A stretch of DNA of 39,525 bases from the NCBI GenBank assembly GCA_020849665.1, contig JADLFX010000057.1:1-39525 (forward strand), read 5' to 3'. The stretch is from Planctomycetota bacterium (lineage in GTDB: Bacteria; Planctomycetota; UBA1135; UBA2386). The translations under genes were made by a program, and so were the position numbers. The notes under the pieces were generated by a model. The model made no database searches, was not told the DNA's origin, and saw only the letters and a list, made by a program, of their open reading frames with translations. Positions 1-9,052 of the stretch are shown piece after piece; the stretch's first letter is position 1; the number at the start of each line of letters is the position of its first letter.

Positions 1-908
1 ACGGTCTCGACGTTCACCAGCAGGTCGCCCTGGTCGTCGTCGCCGCCGCGGGCGTGGAACCGGAACGCGCCGCTGACGCGCCGGAACACGTGACGGAAGC
101 GGCCCTGGCCGCGTGCCGCCATGGCGATCTGCGGCGGCTGGCCGCGGGTCCCGGCCACCACCAGGTAGACCTCGCGCGGCACGATGCCCACGGCGCGCAC
201 CACCACGGGCAGGTCCGCGCCCTGCGCCACGGTGACCGTGGCCCGGCCCTCCGCCTGCGCCACCTGGAGGTCGGGTCCGCTCGGTGGCAGTTCGACCACG
301 AGCGTGGTCTCGCGCGGATAGGCGACCTCGGCGCCCAGGGCCCGGCGCAGGAACACCGCGGTGGCCTCCGGATCGAGCGCCGCCTGCACGGCGAACACCG
401 CCAGGAAGAGGGCGGCGAAGCCCCAGACCCGCCGCGTGCGGCTCGGATCCAGCAGGCGTTCGTGCGGCAGCTGCACGGCCGCGTCCTGGGCCTCGTGCAG
501 CACCGCCTCCAACATGGCCCGGGACTGGTTGCGCAGCCCGGGATCGTCGCGGCGCAGCAGGTCCTGGAACTCCAGGGCCGAGACCAGCCGCTCGCGCAGT
601 TCGGGGAAGCGGCGCTCGTAGGCGATCGCCATGTCGCGCAGTGCGATGGCCTTGCGCAGCGGGTAGAGCACGCGGCGCTGCAGCCCGACGGCCAGGTACA
701 CGCCCAGACCCGCGCTCACCAGGAGCCGCACCGCCTGCGGCAGGTGCAGCAATCGGTCGGCCAGGAAGTAGAGCGCCGCGGAGGCGGCGAGGGCCGAGAG
801 CACCCACGCCGAACCATGCACGAAGAAGCGGTGGCGCAGCCGCTCGCGCTGGCCGCGCAGCAGCGGTTCCAGCGAGGAGAGGTTCGGGATTCCTTGGGAG
901 TCGGTCAC
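1..908 (-). CDS. Large membrane protein, DUF4175-like, N-terminal part (runs off left edge)
   Basis: The reading frame starts at GTG 908 and is still open at base 1, so only about 302 N-terminal residues are present. Two hydrophobic segments lie around residues 28-65 and a third around residues 145-165 (…RVWGFAALFLAVFAV…). They are followed by an exported-looking beta-rich part (…RFHARGGDDDQGDLLV…). A charged segment between the membrane spans contains KAIALRDMAIAYERRFPELR. This arrangement resembles the DUF4175-type proteins that close MoxR/BatA clusters in planctomycetes; that assignment is inference from topology and context. It begins 15 bases after the stop of the upstream toroid protein, so it is probably the last gene seen of the same operon. 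Enzymatic function is unknown. Confidence 0.6.
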   Translation of the reverse strand, partial: MTDSQGIPNLSSLEPLLRGQRERLRHRFFVHGSAWVLSALAASAALYFLADRLLHLPQAVRLLVSAGLGVYLAVGLQRRVLYPLRKAIALRDMAIAYERRFPELRERLVSALEFQDLLRRDDPGLRNQSRAMLEAVLHEAQDAAVQLPHERLLDPSRTRRVWGFAALFLAVFAVQAALDPEATAVFLRRALGAEVAYPRETTLVVELPPSGPDLQVAQAEGRATVTVAQGADLPVVVRAVGIVPREVYLVVAGTRGQPPQIAMAARGQGRFRHVFRRVSGAFRFHARGGDDDQGDLLVNVET

Positions 909-923
909 GCGGTGGGGGCCCGG

Positions 924-2060
924 TCAGCGCTGGAAGATGGGCAGGTACTGGTAGGGGATCTGGAGGATCAGCGTCGCGATCGCGGTGGCGAAGGCGTCGC
1001 CGGGCCCCACATCGTTCGGCCACGATCCGTCTGCGCGCTGGAACGGCAGGAGCTGGTGGTCGCGCATGTTGCGGAAGTACACGTTCCAGCGGTTGCCGCC
1101 GGTGATGTAGTAGGCCTGCACCGCGTAGTAGTGGCCGTAGTAGAAGAAGTAGTGGTGCCGGTAGGACTCGTTGAAGATCGCCATCTGCGAGTCCAGGTAG
1201 TCGAGCGCACGCCGCACGAGTTCGTCGTCGTAGATGCCGGCCGCGTAGAGCGTGGTCACCCCCGCCGCGGTGAGTGGGAACGTGGCGCGGCTGTTCGAGG
1301 TGAGCTGGTAGCGGAACGCGCCGCCGTCGCCGAGCAGGTCGCCGCCCCAGGAGTACGGGTTGCGGTTGAACCCGCGTTCGCGCACGGCGCTGCGCCGCAC
1401 GTAGGTCTCGGCCGCGCGGATGGTGCTGGCCGGCACCGCGATGCCGACGTTGCGCGCCGAGCGCAACGCGAGCACCTGGCAGACGGTGACCGACATGTCC
1501 GACTCGCGCGCGAACGGCTTGTAGCGCCAGCCGCCCTCGTTGTTCTGCGAGTCCACGATCAGGTTCACCGCCTTCTGCAGGGCCCGCTTCACGTCCTGGC
1601 GGCGGGTCATCCCGTACACCTCCGCCAGGAAGAGCGTGGCGAAGGCGTGGCTGTACATGCGGGTGCCGTTCTCGGTGACGTAGCCGTTCTCCTGCACCGT
1701 GCGCAGCACGTAGTCGAGGCCGCGGCTGGTCACCGCGCCGAACTCGCCCCGCCCGGGCACGTGCCCGCCGGCCAGGAACGAGATCAGTGCCAGGGCGGTC
1801 ACCCCGACGTGCGGAGCGTTCTCCTTGGTGATCCGGTAGTCGGTGTTCAGCTTGAAGCCGATGTGCTGGGTCCAGTATCCGGCCTCGTGCTGCTGGCCCG
1901 CGAGCCAGCGGTGGGCCTTGGCCACCGCGGCCTGCAGTTCGGGGGTGATCGCCCAGTCGTTGCCGCCGCTGGGCGTCGACGGCTCCAGCTGGCGCTGCGC
2001 GGCCAGAGGGGCGCAGCCGATCGCAAGCAGCAGCGCAAGGGCGCGGAGCGGGTGGTTCAT
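924..2060 (-). CDS. Exported alpha/alpha-toroid (squalene-cyclase/prenyltransferase-like) protein
   Basis: 378 residues with an N-terminal signal peptide (MNHPLRALALLLAIGCAPLAAQ). The rest is made of repeated helical pairs with glycine/aromatic motifs such as NEGGWRYKPF and ADGSWPNDVG, typical of the terpenoid cyclase/prenyltransferase toroid. It lacks the DxDD motif of squalene-hopene cyclase and the zinc ligands of prenyltransferases, so a structural or binding role is more likely than catalysis. A strikingly aromatic stretch (HHYFFYYGHYYAVQAYY) lies near residues 305-321. The start ATG overlaps the stop of the upstream propeller gene (ATGA), which implies translational coupling. Toroid proteins of this kind recur in planctomycete MoxR/BatA clusters, but their role there is not known. 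Confidence 0.8.
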   Translation of the reverse strand: MNHPLRALALLLAIGCAPLAAQRQLEPSTPSGGNDWAITPELQAAVAKAHRWLAGQQHEAGYWTQHIGFKLNTDYRITKENAPHVGVTALALISFLAGGHVPGRGEFGAVTSRGLDYVLRTVQENGYVTENGTRMYSHAFATLFLAEVYGMTRRQDVKRALQKAVNLIVDSQNNEGGWRYKPFARESDMSVTVCQVLALRSARNVGIAVPASTIRAAETYVRRSAVRERGFNRNPYSWGGDLLGDGGAFRYQLTSNSRATFPLTAAGVTTLYAAGIYDDELVRRALDYLDSQMAIFNESYRHHYFFYYGHYYAVQAYYITGGNRWNVYFRNMRDHQLLPFQRADGSWPNDVGPGDAFATAIATLILQIPYQYLPIFQR

Positions 2061-5000
2061 CGGGTTCCGTTGCCTCCCAGGAGTTCGATTCCGTCGGCGG
2101 ATTGCAGGGCCACGAGGTTGCCGACCGAGCGCATCGCCAGCGGCGGCCGCAGCTGGCGGCGCCATGGCCCGCTGGTGCCGGGCAGGACGTTCTGGCGGGT
2201 CTTCAGGTCCAGGACGTGCAGGAAGAGCCGCTCGCCCCGGCTGCGCACCGGCACCGCCAGCCACTCGCGGGCCAGCAGCGGCGCGTCGATCGCGAGGTCG
2301 CCGTTGCTGCCGACCTCGAGTTGGAAGGAGGGCACGCTGCCGTCGAGGCTGAAGCAGGTCACGCGCAGGCGCGGCGCATAGTCGGCGATCAGGATCGTGT
2401 CGGGTGCGGGGTTGCGCTGCGACGAGCGCTGCCAGTTGAGCACCCGCGACTGGCTGCGCAACGGCTGCTCCAACCGCATGGTCCCGTCCTTCTGGTCCAG
2501 CACCACGAGCCGGCCGCCCACGTTGCCCGCCGCCTCGACCACCACGACGCGCTCCTGGTGGGGGGCGGCCATGCGCAGCGAGCCGCCGCGCACCCCGGAC
2601 CACTGCCACCGGGCCTGGCCGGCGGGATCGAGCGCCACGATCTGCGGCGCCTCGTCCTGGTCCTGGGCGTCGACCACCAGCAGGAACGAGGCGGGCGTGG
2701 CGAACGAGTGGCGCTGCAATTCCCCCAGCCGGCCGCGCAGGGGGGCGCCGCGCCGCAGGCCGAGGGCGTCGAGGACCTCGCCGGCGACCTGCATCCGCGC
2801 GGAGACCGCGCCGGTGAGGGGATCCAGGGACTGGATCGCGAGCGTGGTGTCCCCGATCGGCACGTCGAGCATCCAGAGCTGGTCGGCGCCAGGGAACGGC
2901 ACCCCGGCCTCGTCCGAACCCGGCAGGGAACGCCGGTAGAGCAGCCTGCCGCTGAGCGGTTCGAGGCCGAAGAGGGTGCGGCCGTCGCTGCGGTCCCGCG
3001 GTTCGCCCAGCACCTGCACGACGCCCTGCACCACTCCCAGGACGCCGAGCACGAGACCTTCCGGCGCGTCGAAGCGCCAGCGCTCGTGGCCATCCTGCAC
3101 GGCGAGGGCACGGATCCGCTCGATCTCGGGCAGGACGAGGGTATCGCCGCAGAGCAGGGGCGGCAGCTGCTCGGCCAGGGAGTACGGCGTGATCGCGAAG
3201 AGCGGCCGCGCGAACGCCTGCTCGCGCCGGGACGGATCGAAGGCCAGGAGCCGTTCGCCCTCCACGAGCACCAGCAGCGGCGGATGCGGCGGGGGGGCGA
3301 AGCCGGCGGCGATCACCACGTCCAGGATCTGCAGCGAGGACTCCCCCCTGCCGCCGGGCAGGGTGGCCAGGACGCTGGCCGGGATCTCGGGCGCGGCCAC
3401 GGCCGGGGCCGGCCGCGCAGGCAGGCGCACCACGGCGTCGAAGGTGCTGCCCTGGTCGGGGGCGTAGTCGGAGGGGAGCTTGCCGTGGGTGCGCAGCAAC
3501 CGGGCGGCGAGGGCGCGAGCGAGGGCCGGGTTGCCCAGGCGCTCCGCCGCCGCCATGCTGCGGCGCAGGACCCCCGGGGCGTCGACGCCGCCATCGCGCA
3601 AGGCGTCGAGCATCGCCGCGTGCTCGCTGCGCTGCAGCAGGACGTCGAGCAGCGCGAGGCGCGCCTTGCCTGCGGCGGCGGAATTGGGGAAGTGGCCGGC
3701 CACGCGCCGCAACCGGACGGGGTCGCCGCCGGCCGCCGCCAGCTCGGCTGCGGCCCTGGCTTCCAGGGCCGCGTAGACCTCCGGGCCATGGGCGGCGATC
3801 CGTGCGGCGATCCATCGCTCGGCCCACTCGCGCATCGCCTCGCCACCCGCCCGCACCTCCGGGAACCGCTCGCGCAGCTCGTGGGCGCGCTCGATGGCGA
3901 GCCGCGGATCGGGCTCGATCTGCGCGGCGCGGAACAGGGCGTAGGCGGCCACGGGCATGCGGCCGACCCCTTGGAACGCGAACATCACCTCGCCGTGCAC
4001 GTCGGCCATGTGCCGAAGCTCGGCGCTCAGTTCCTTCGGATCCTCGGCCAGGAAGCGCAGCAGCGCCACCTGGGCGGTCAGCCACTGCGTGGCGCCGGGG
4101 GCGCTGGCGCGGGCCTCGCGCAGGGCGGCGATCGCCTCGCGCGGCGCGCGCTCGCCCCGGCGCAGGGCGCGATCCAGGGACAGCCGGAACAGCTCCTCGC
4201 CCAGGCGACGGTAGACGCCGGACTCGGGCGGGAGCCCCTGGCGCGTGGCCGCGGCGAGTCCCTGGCGCAGCAGCGCCTCGAGGCGCTGGACCGCGGGGCC
4301 GCTCAGCTCGGCGTCGAGTCCGGCGCGCAGCAGCCCTGCGAGGTGCAGGATCGCCGCCGGATCCTCGGGCGCGGTGCGCACCGCCTCCTCGGCGCGCGTG
4401 ATCAGGCCCGCGCGGTCGTAGAACACCTGGAGCATGCCCTGGCGCAGCGCCACGAGCAGGCCGTCGACCAGGAGGAGATTGCCGAACGCGATCCCCTCGG
4501 CCTCGCTGCCGGCGCCGAGGCTCTCCCCGCGGGCGTCGAAGATGCGCAGGCCCTCGGGCGAGGGGAAGTGGATCCGGCCGCCGGCGATGGCGCCGCGCGG
4601 GATCATGGCGGCGTTGCGGTCGGCGGTGCCGAGCTGCTCGGCACTGCGCACCAGCCGCGTCTCGGGCACCAGCCCGCGACCCTGTCCGGGCCCGGCCTTG
4701 GCCGCCACCACGCTCAGCCCGGCGAACACGAACTCGTCGCCGAGCGCGCCGAGGAGCCAGTACACGTCGTCGCCGCTGCGCGTGGCGCCGCGGTACGGCA
4801 GGCGCCACACCAGCCGGCCGGTCTGCACGTCCATCGCCAGGGCGTACGCCGAGTCGAGCGGCGTGGTCACCAGGAGGCCGTGCGCCACGACCGGCGGGCT
4901 GTTGCCGAACACCACGTCGCGCGAGCGCTGGTGCACGAGCTGGGTGGGGGGCATCGGGATCGGGTCGTACGAACTCAACCAGCGCACCCTTCCGTCGCGC

Positions 5001-6538
5001 GCCTCGACCGCGAAGCAGAGGCCGAGGTTGGTGGTGCCGTAGAGCACGCCCCCGTCCAGGGTCAGAGCCCCACCCGCGAACTCCTGCCGGGCGTTGCCGA
5101 ACATGTTCACCTCGCCCTGGCTGGTGCAGAGCAGGCGCCGCCACAGGTTCTCGCCGGTGTGCAGGTCGTAGGCGCACAGGTAGAACGCCACGGCGCCGCT
5201 CTGGTCGTGCGAGGCCACGTACACCACGTCGCCGTGCACCAGCGGAGGGCCGGCCGTGTCGTGGCCGTCGAAGCGGCGCGTGACCGGACCGTCCTTCGTG
5301 TCCCAGTGCGCCCAGAGCAGCTTGCCGGTGGTGCGGTCGAAACCGAAGAGCCGCCGCACCGGCATCCGGCGCACGACATCGACCTGCTGGCGGAACACGA
5401 TGTTCTGGCCGGCGCCCTCGACTTCCTGGGGCACCTGCAGCGCGGCGACGACGACGTCCGGTCCGGCGGCCGCCGCCAGCAGACAGTCCTGGTTGATCGA
5501 GTTCTCGAAGTCGCCCTGCAGCTCGGGGTCGCCCACCATCGGGCCTTCGCCGCGCCACAGCACCCGCCCGCTCATGGGCTCGAACGCCCACAGGCTCTGT
5601 CCGTCGTTGACGTAGATCCCGCCCAGGCCGCCGATCGCGTGCATGGGGTTGCGGGTCGATTCGAACCCGAGCGCGCGCACCTGCTCGTGGCGGTGCTGGA
5701 GCTGCGCCTGCCCCGCGGGCGGGATCATGGCCCGGTACGGGCTGCCGCCGCCGAACGCCGGCCAGCCCTCGGGCTCGGCCGCGGCGAGGCGTGCGCCCCG
5801 CACCGGCGCCAGCTCGCGCACGACCGGCAGGTCGGCGCCCCGCACCGCGCCCTCGGCGAGGAGGGAGGCGGCGGCGATGCGTGCCGCCAGCACCGGGTCG
5901 TCGGCGGCCGCGGCCGGCAGGGCGTCGCGCGCGGCGCGGTACTCGTTGAGGGCTGCGAAGGCGGCCCCCCGCTCCAAGGCCATGTCGCCCAAGCGCGTGC
6001 GCGCGAGGCGGCCCGCGGCCGAGGTCGGGAACCACTCCGCCACGAGGCGCAACGCCTCCGTGCGGCCGGCCGCGGCGTCCCGGAGCAGGGGGCCCGCCTC
6101 GCGCAGCGCCAGCTTCTCGTAGGCCGCCTGCCCCTCCGGCGGCAGGTCGCGCAGCGCCTCCAGGACCGCGGCGCGCAGCCCCAGGTACTGGCGGAAGCGC
6201 GGCGGCACGCCGGGGGCGAGCGGCACGCCCACCATGCCGGCGCCGTCGCGCTGCAGAAGCCGGTGCAGCCGCTCGACCGCCTCGGCGTGGCGGCCCGCCG
6301 CGATCTCCTCGCGCGCGTTGCGCAGCTCGGCGTTGTCGTCCTGGGAGCGGGGCAGGCTGAAGAAACCGCCCTGGCCGAAGCCGTCGTCGGCCAGCGGCTC
6401 GCGACCGCGCGCGGGCGCGGCCTCCTGCTGCGCGACGGCCGGCGGCGCGGCGGCGAGCAGGCCCAGCGAGAGCCAGGTGGCCCGCACCAACCTCACGCAC
6501 CTGCCTGCGCTCGTGTTCCCGCGCTTCGCCATGCCCAT
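2057..6538 (-). CDS. Giant exported TPR / PQQ-type beta-propeller protein
   Basis: 1,493 residues. The signal peptide covers about residues 1-37 and ends in AVAQQ. A helical, tetratricopeptide-like region follows (about 65-230). Then come quinoprotein-type propeller blades with the PQQ_2 signature xDxxTGxxxW: FDRTTGKLLWAHW, YDLHTGENLWRR, MDVQTGRLVWRL, VEARDGRVRWLS. A long alanine-rich helical middle is followed by a second propeller set near the C-terminus (LEPLSGRLLYRRSL, LDPAGQARWQWSG, LDQKDGTMRL). Such repeats act as binding scaffolds; there is no evidence that this protein binds PQQ. It probably acts outside the cytoplasmic membrane with the VWA membrane proteins encoded upstream. It lies 111 bases after the VWA gene and overlaps the toroid gene by 4 bases. 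ATG 6532 is an alternative start two codons downstream. Confidence 0.85.
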   Translation of the reverse strand: MGMAKRGNTSAGRCVRLVRATWLSLGLLAAAPPAVAQQEAAPARGREPLADDGFGQGGFFSLPRSQDDNAELRNAREEIAAGRHAEAVERLHRLLQRDGAGMVGVPLAPGVPPRFRQYLGLRAAVLEALRDLPPEGQAAYEKLALREAGPLLRDAAAGRTEALRLVAEWFPTSAAGRLARTRLGDMALERGAAFAALNEYRAARDALPAAAADDPVLAARIAAASLLAEGAVRGADLPVVRELAPVRGARLAAAEPEGWPAFGGGSPYRAMIPPAGQAQLQHRHEQVRALGFESTRNPMHAIGGLGGIYVNDGQSLWAFEPMSGRVLWRGEGPMVGDPELQGDFENSINQDCLLAAAAGPDVVVAALQVPQEVEGAGQNIVFRQQVDVVRRMPVRRLFGFDRTTGKLLWAHWDTKDGPVTRRFDGHDTAGPPLVHGDVVYVASHDQSGAVAFYLCAYDLHTGENLWRRLLCTSQGEVNMFGNARQEFAGGALTLDGGVLYGTTNLGLCFAVEARDGRVRWLSSYDPIPMPPTQLVHQRSRDVVFGNSPPVVAHGLLVTTPLDSAYALAMDVQTGRLVWRLPYRGATRSGDDVYWLLGALGDEFVFAGLSVVAAKAGPGQGRGLVPETRLVRSAEQLGTADRNAAMIPRGAIAGGRIHFPSPEGLRIFDARGESLGAGSEAEGIAFGNLLLVDGLLVALRQGMLQVFYDRAGLITRAEEAVRTAPEDPAAILHLAGLLRAGLDAELSGPAVQRLEALLRQGLAAATRQGLPPESGVYRRLGEELFRLSLDRALRRGERAPREAIAALREARASAPGATQWLTAQVALLRFLAEDPKELSAELRHMADVHGEVMFAFQGVGRMPVAAYALFRAAQIEPDPRLAIERAHELRERFPEVRAGGEAMREWAERWIAARIAAHGPEVYAALEARAAAELAAAGGDPVRLRRVAGHFPNSAAAGKARLALLDVLLQRSEHAAMLDALRDGGVDAPGVLRRSMAAAERLGNPALARALAARLLRTHGKLPSDYAPDQGSTFDAVVRLPARPAPAVAAPEIPASVLATLPGGRGESSLQILDVVIAAGFAPPPHPPLLVLVEGERLLAFDPSRREQAFARPLFAITPYSLAEQLPPLLCGDTLVLPEIERIRALAVQDGHERWRFDAPEGLVLGVLGVVQGVVQVLGEPRDRSDGRTLFGLEPLSGRLLYRRSLPGSDEAGVPFPGADQLWMLDVPIGDTTLAIQSLDPLTGAVSARMQVAGEVLDALGLRRGAPLRGRLGELQRHSFATPASFLLVVDAQDQDEAPQIVALDPAGQARWQWSGVRGGSLRMAAPHQERVVVVEAAGNVGGRLVVLDQKDGTMRLEQPLRSQSRVLNWQRSSQRNPAPDTILIADYAPRLRVTCFSLDGSVPSFQLEVGSNGDLAIDAPLLAREWLAVPVRSRGERLFLHVLDLKTRQNVLPGTSGPWRRQLRPPLAMRSVGNLVALQSADGIELLGGNGTR

Positions 6539-6649
6539 GTCAGCGGATGTCCAAGTGTTGATCGGCTGCGGTCGGGGCCGCCCCGGAGCCCTTTGCGGCC
6601 CTTGGCCCGGGTGCTTCCAGCGGCGGAAGCGGCCCGGGTAACCCAGGTT

Positions 6650-9052
6650 CTAAACCAGCCGGGCTCCCTTGCGGAGGAGCCACTCCGCCGCCAGCAGGCT
6701 CAAGACCACCAGGAGTGTCCAGATCGTGTCCCAGACCGGTCGGGTCACCCGGTCGACTTCGTGCTCGAAGGCCTTGCGGCCCTTCAGTTCGGCGGCCAGC
6801 TCGTCGGCGCGCCCCACGAAGAGGTGACGGCCGCCCTTGGACGCCGCCGCGATCTGTTCCAGCATGGCCCGGTCCTGGCTGGACTGCGCCATCTCCCGGT
6901 CGGGGACCTTCACCAGCACGTCCTCCCGGGCCAGGACCTTGTCGGCGGGGTTGTCGTTGGCGAACACCAGCCAGCTCACCGTGCCCGGCTCGTCCATGGT
7001 GAACGCGCCCTGGTAGGCGCCTTCCTCCCCCGGGACGGCGCGCAGCGTGCGGCGCTGCGGCTTGCCGTCGGCCCGGCGCAGGAACACGGTCGCCTCGGTG
7101 GCCTGGCTCGGCTTGAAGTCCTTGGTGCGCAGCACGAGATTCGCCTTGACCGCCTCGCCGGTCTCCACGATCACCTTGTCGAGACGCAGCTCGACCAGAT
7201 CGTCGCGGCGCTGCAGGCGCCCGCCGGCCAGCCAGCGCACCACGTTGCGCCAGAACATGTCGTGGTAGCGCTCGCCGTACGGCTTGCGCCAGCGCCAGGT
7301 CTCGTCGGTCGCGGAGAAGAAGGTGCGCCCGCGCGGGTAGTAGCCGGCGGCCATCAGCACGCGCTTGCCGAAGCGGTTCTCGTCGCTCGGGTGGCGCAGG
7401 ATCACCTCGGCGCCGGCCTTGGGCTGCTGTACCGGGTGGTAGACGAAGAGTCCCTCGAAGCCATCGTGCCAGAGCCGGGTGTTGGCCTCCGGATCGCGGC
7501 GCAGGAGGGCGATGTCGTGCGGGCGCACCGGGTTGTCGAGCCTGGGCACGAACATCTGCGTGCGCGGCTGCGCCAGCCGCTGCACCTCTGCCGGGTCCTC
7601 GAGCACCACCGGCAGCAGGTCCTCCAGCGGGGTGCCGCGGTAGCGCTCGGGCATCGCGCCCTCGCCGTAGACGAAGCCCACGCCGCCGCCGAACTCGGCG
7701 AACTCCAGCAGCCACTGCAGCCACTCGGTCACCTTCTCCTCCGTGGTGCCGAGGCGCTCGGGCGGCACGTCGCCGAGCAGGATCACGTGGTAGGCGAAGA
7801 GCTGCTCCTTGGTGCGCGGCAGGTCGCGCAGGGGTTCGAGCTGGTCGCTGGCTTCCTGCAGGAAGTCACGGCTGGCGTCGAAGAGGTACGCCTGCATCTC
7901 GATGCTCGGATCGACGCGGCGCAGCGCGTACTGCAAGTAGCGGTACTCCCAGCGCGGCAGGTCGTCGATGTAGAGCACGCGGATGCGTTCGTCGAGCACG
8001 CGCAGGAAGCGCGTGTCGGCGTTGTCGTCCAGGGTGGTCTCGCCCTCGAGCCCGCTGGCCTCGAAGCGCAGCGTCCAGTCGCCGGCCTCCTCGAACGCAT
8101 GGTAGAGCCGGACCTTCACCGGCGCGCCGTCGTCGCCCAGCGTGGCCGGGGCGCTGGCCAGCGTGAGCATCCCGCCGCCGGCCAGGCCGCCCTGCAGCGT
8201 CACGGTGACGCTGCGGCCCTTGACGCCCTCGCCGCTCACGGTCACGTCGAAGGCCACCTCCTCGCGCTTGAGCGCCTCCTTCGGGCCGGGCGGTCCGGTG
8301 AGGCGCACGTTGCGCGGCGGGTTGGGGTCGCCGACCCCCAGGGTGAAGATCGGCACGTCGGCGGCCTGGTAGCGCGCGGCCACCTCCACCGGGTTGCCGC
8401 CGCTGTTGCTGCGCCCGTCGGAGACCAGCATCACCGCGTCCACGTTGGCGGTGCCCACCGTGGCCAGGTGCAGGTCGAGCGCGTCGCCCAGGGGCGTGCG
8501 CGGGCCCTTGGTCTGCAGCTCGCCCAGCGTGCCGACCGGCAGCGGCTGGCGCTCGAAGCGGAACAGGCGGACCTCGTGGTCCTTGCGCAGGCTCTCGATG
8601 AGTCCGCCCGGGCGCTCCAGCACGCGTGCCACGATCTCGGCGCGGGTGTACTGATCCGGGGCGCCGGTCACGCCCGCAGCGGCGAGCTGGTCGCGCTCGG
8701 TCGCGTCGGGGTAGGCGTCCTTGCGCCGCATGCTGGCGCTGTCGTCCACCAGGATGTGCACCTGCGTGCGCACCTTCGTGTAGCGCACGGTCTCCCAGGC
8801 CGGCTGGAAGAGCGCCAGGAGGCACACCGCGATGGCCAGCCCGCGCAGCGTGGCGAGGACCGCGCGCGTGCGCGGCTCGAGCCGCTTGAGCCCGCCGTAC
8901 GACCACCAGGCGAAGACCACGACGGCCGGGACCAGGATCAGGGCCACGACCCAGAGCTCCGGCAGGGCCAGGAAGCGGAAGGCTTCCTCCTGCACCACGG
9001 CGGCGTCCCCGGCGGGGGCGGCCTGCGGATCCTGCACGAGGCGGTGCAGCAT
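6650..9052 (-). CDS. Membrane VWA protein with glutamine-amidotransferase-like region
   Basis: 800 residues. Two N-terminal membrane spans (about 33-52 and 66-84) are followed by a von Willebrand A domain with a complete MIDAS: DDSAS (D103, S105, S107), T187 and D212 in VSDGRSNSG. Next come an immunoglobulin-like part and a region starting near VLYIDDLPRWEYRYL that resembles the class-I glutamine amidotransferase-like fold found in planctomycete VWA proteins. A final membrane anchor sits at the extreme C-terminus (WTLLVVLSLLAAEWLL). No catalytic cysteine triad of a true amidotransferase was recognised. The start codon shares one base with the upstream BatA-like stop (TGATG), so the two are probably translated together and may form a complex. 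Confidence 0.85.
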   Translation of the reverse strand: MLHRLVQDPQAAPAGDAAVVQEEAFRFLALPELWVVALILVPAVVVFAWWSYGGLKRLEPRTRAVLATLRGLAIAVCLLALFQPAWETVRYTKVRTQVHILVDDSASMRRKDAYPDATERDQLAAAGVTGAPDQYTRAEIVARVLERPGGLIESLRKDHEVRLFRFERQPLPVGTLGELQTKGPRTPLGDALDLHLATVGTANVDAVMLVSDGRSNSGGNPVEVAARYQAADVPIFTLGVGDPNPPRNVRLTGPPGPKEALKREEVAFDVTVSGEGVKGRSVTVTLQGGLAGGGMLTLASAPATLGDDGAPVKVRLYHAFEEAGDWTLRFEASGLEGETTLDDNADTRFLRVLDERIRVLYIDDLPRWEYRYLQYALRRVDPSIEMQAYLFDASRDFLQEASDQLEPLRDLPRTKEQLFAYHVILLGDVPPERLGTTEEKVTEWLQWLLEFAEFGGGVGFVYGEGAMPERYRGTPLEDLLPVVLEDPAEVQRLAQPRTQMFVPRLDNPVRPHDIALLRRDPEANTRLWHDGFEGLFVYHPVQQPKAGAEVILRHPSDENRFGKRVLMAAGYYPRGRTFFSATDETWRWRKPYGERYHDMFWRNVVRWLAGGRLQRRDDLVELRLDKVIVETGEAVKANLVLRTKDFKPSQATEATVFLRRADGKPQRRTLRAVPGEEGAYQGAFTMDEPGTVSWLVFANDNPADKVLAREDVLVKVPDREMAQSSQDRAMLEQIAAASKGGRHLFVGRADELAAELKGRKAFEHEVDRVTRPVWDTIWTLLVVLSLLAAEWLLRKGARLV

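Noticed and set aside
924..6500. A 1,858-codon minus-strand frame that runs from the propeller gene into the toroid gene
   Set aside because: Only its last 378 codons are real (the toroid protein). The remainder is a shifted frame of the propeller gene with Arg/Pro-rich low-complexity sequence.
6539..6649. Small hairpins (for example GCTTCC/GGAAGC) between the VWA and propeller genes as a terminator
   Set aside because: The stem is short, there is no T-run, and the flanking genes are on the same strand and likely co-transcribed.
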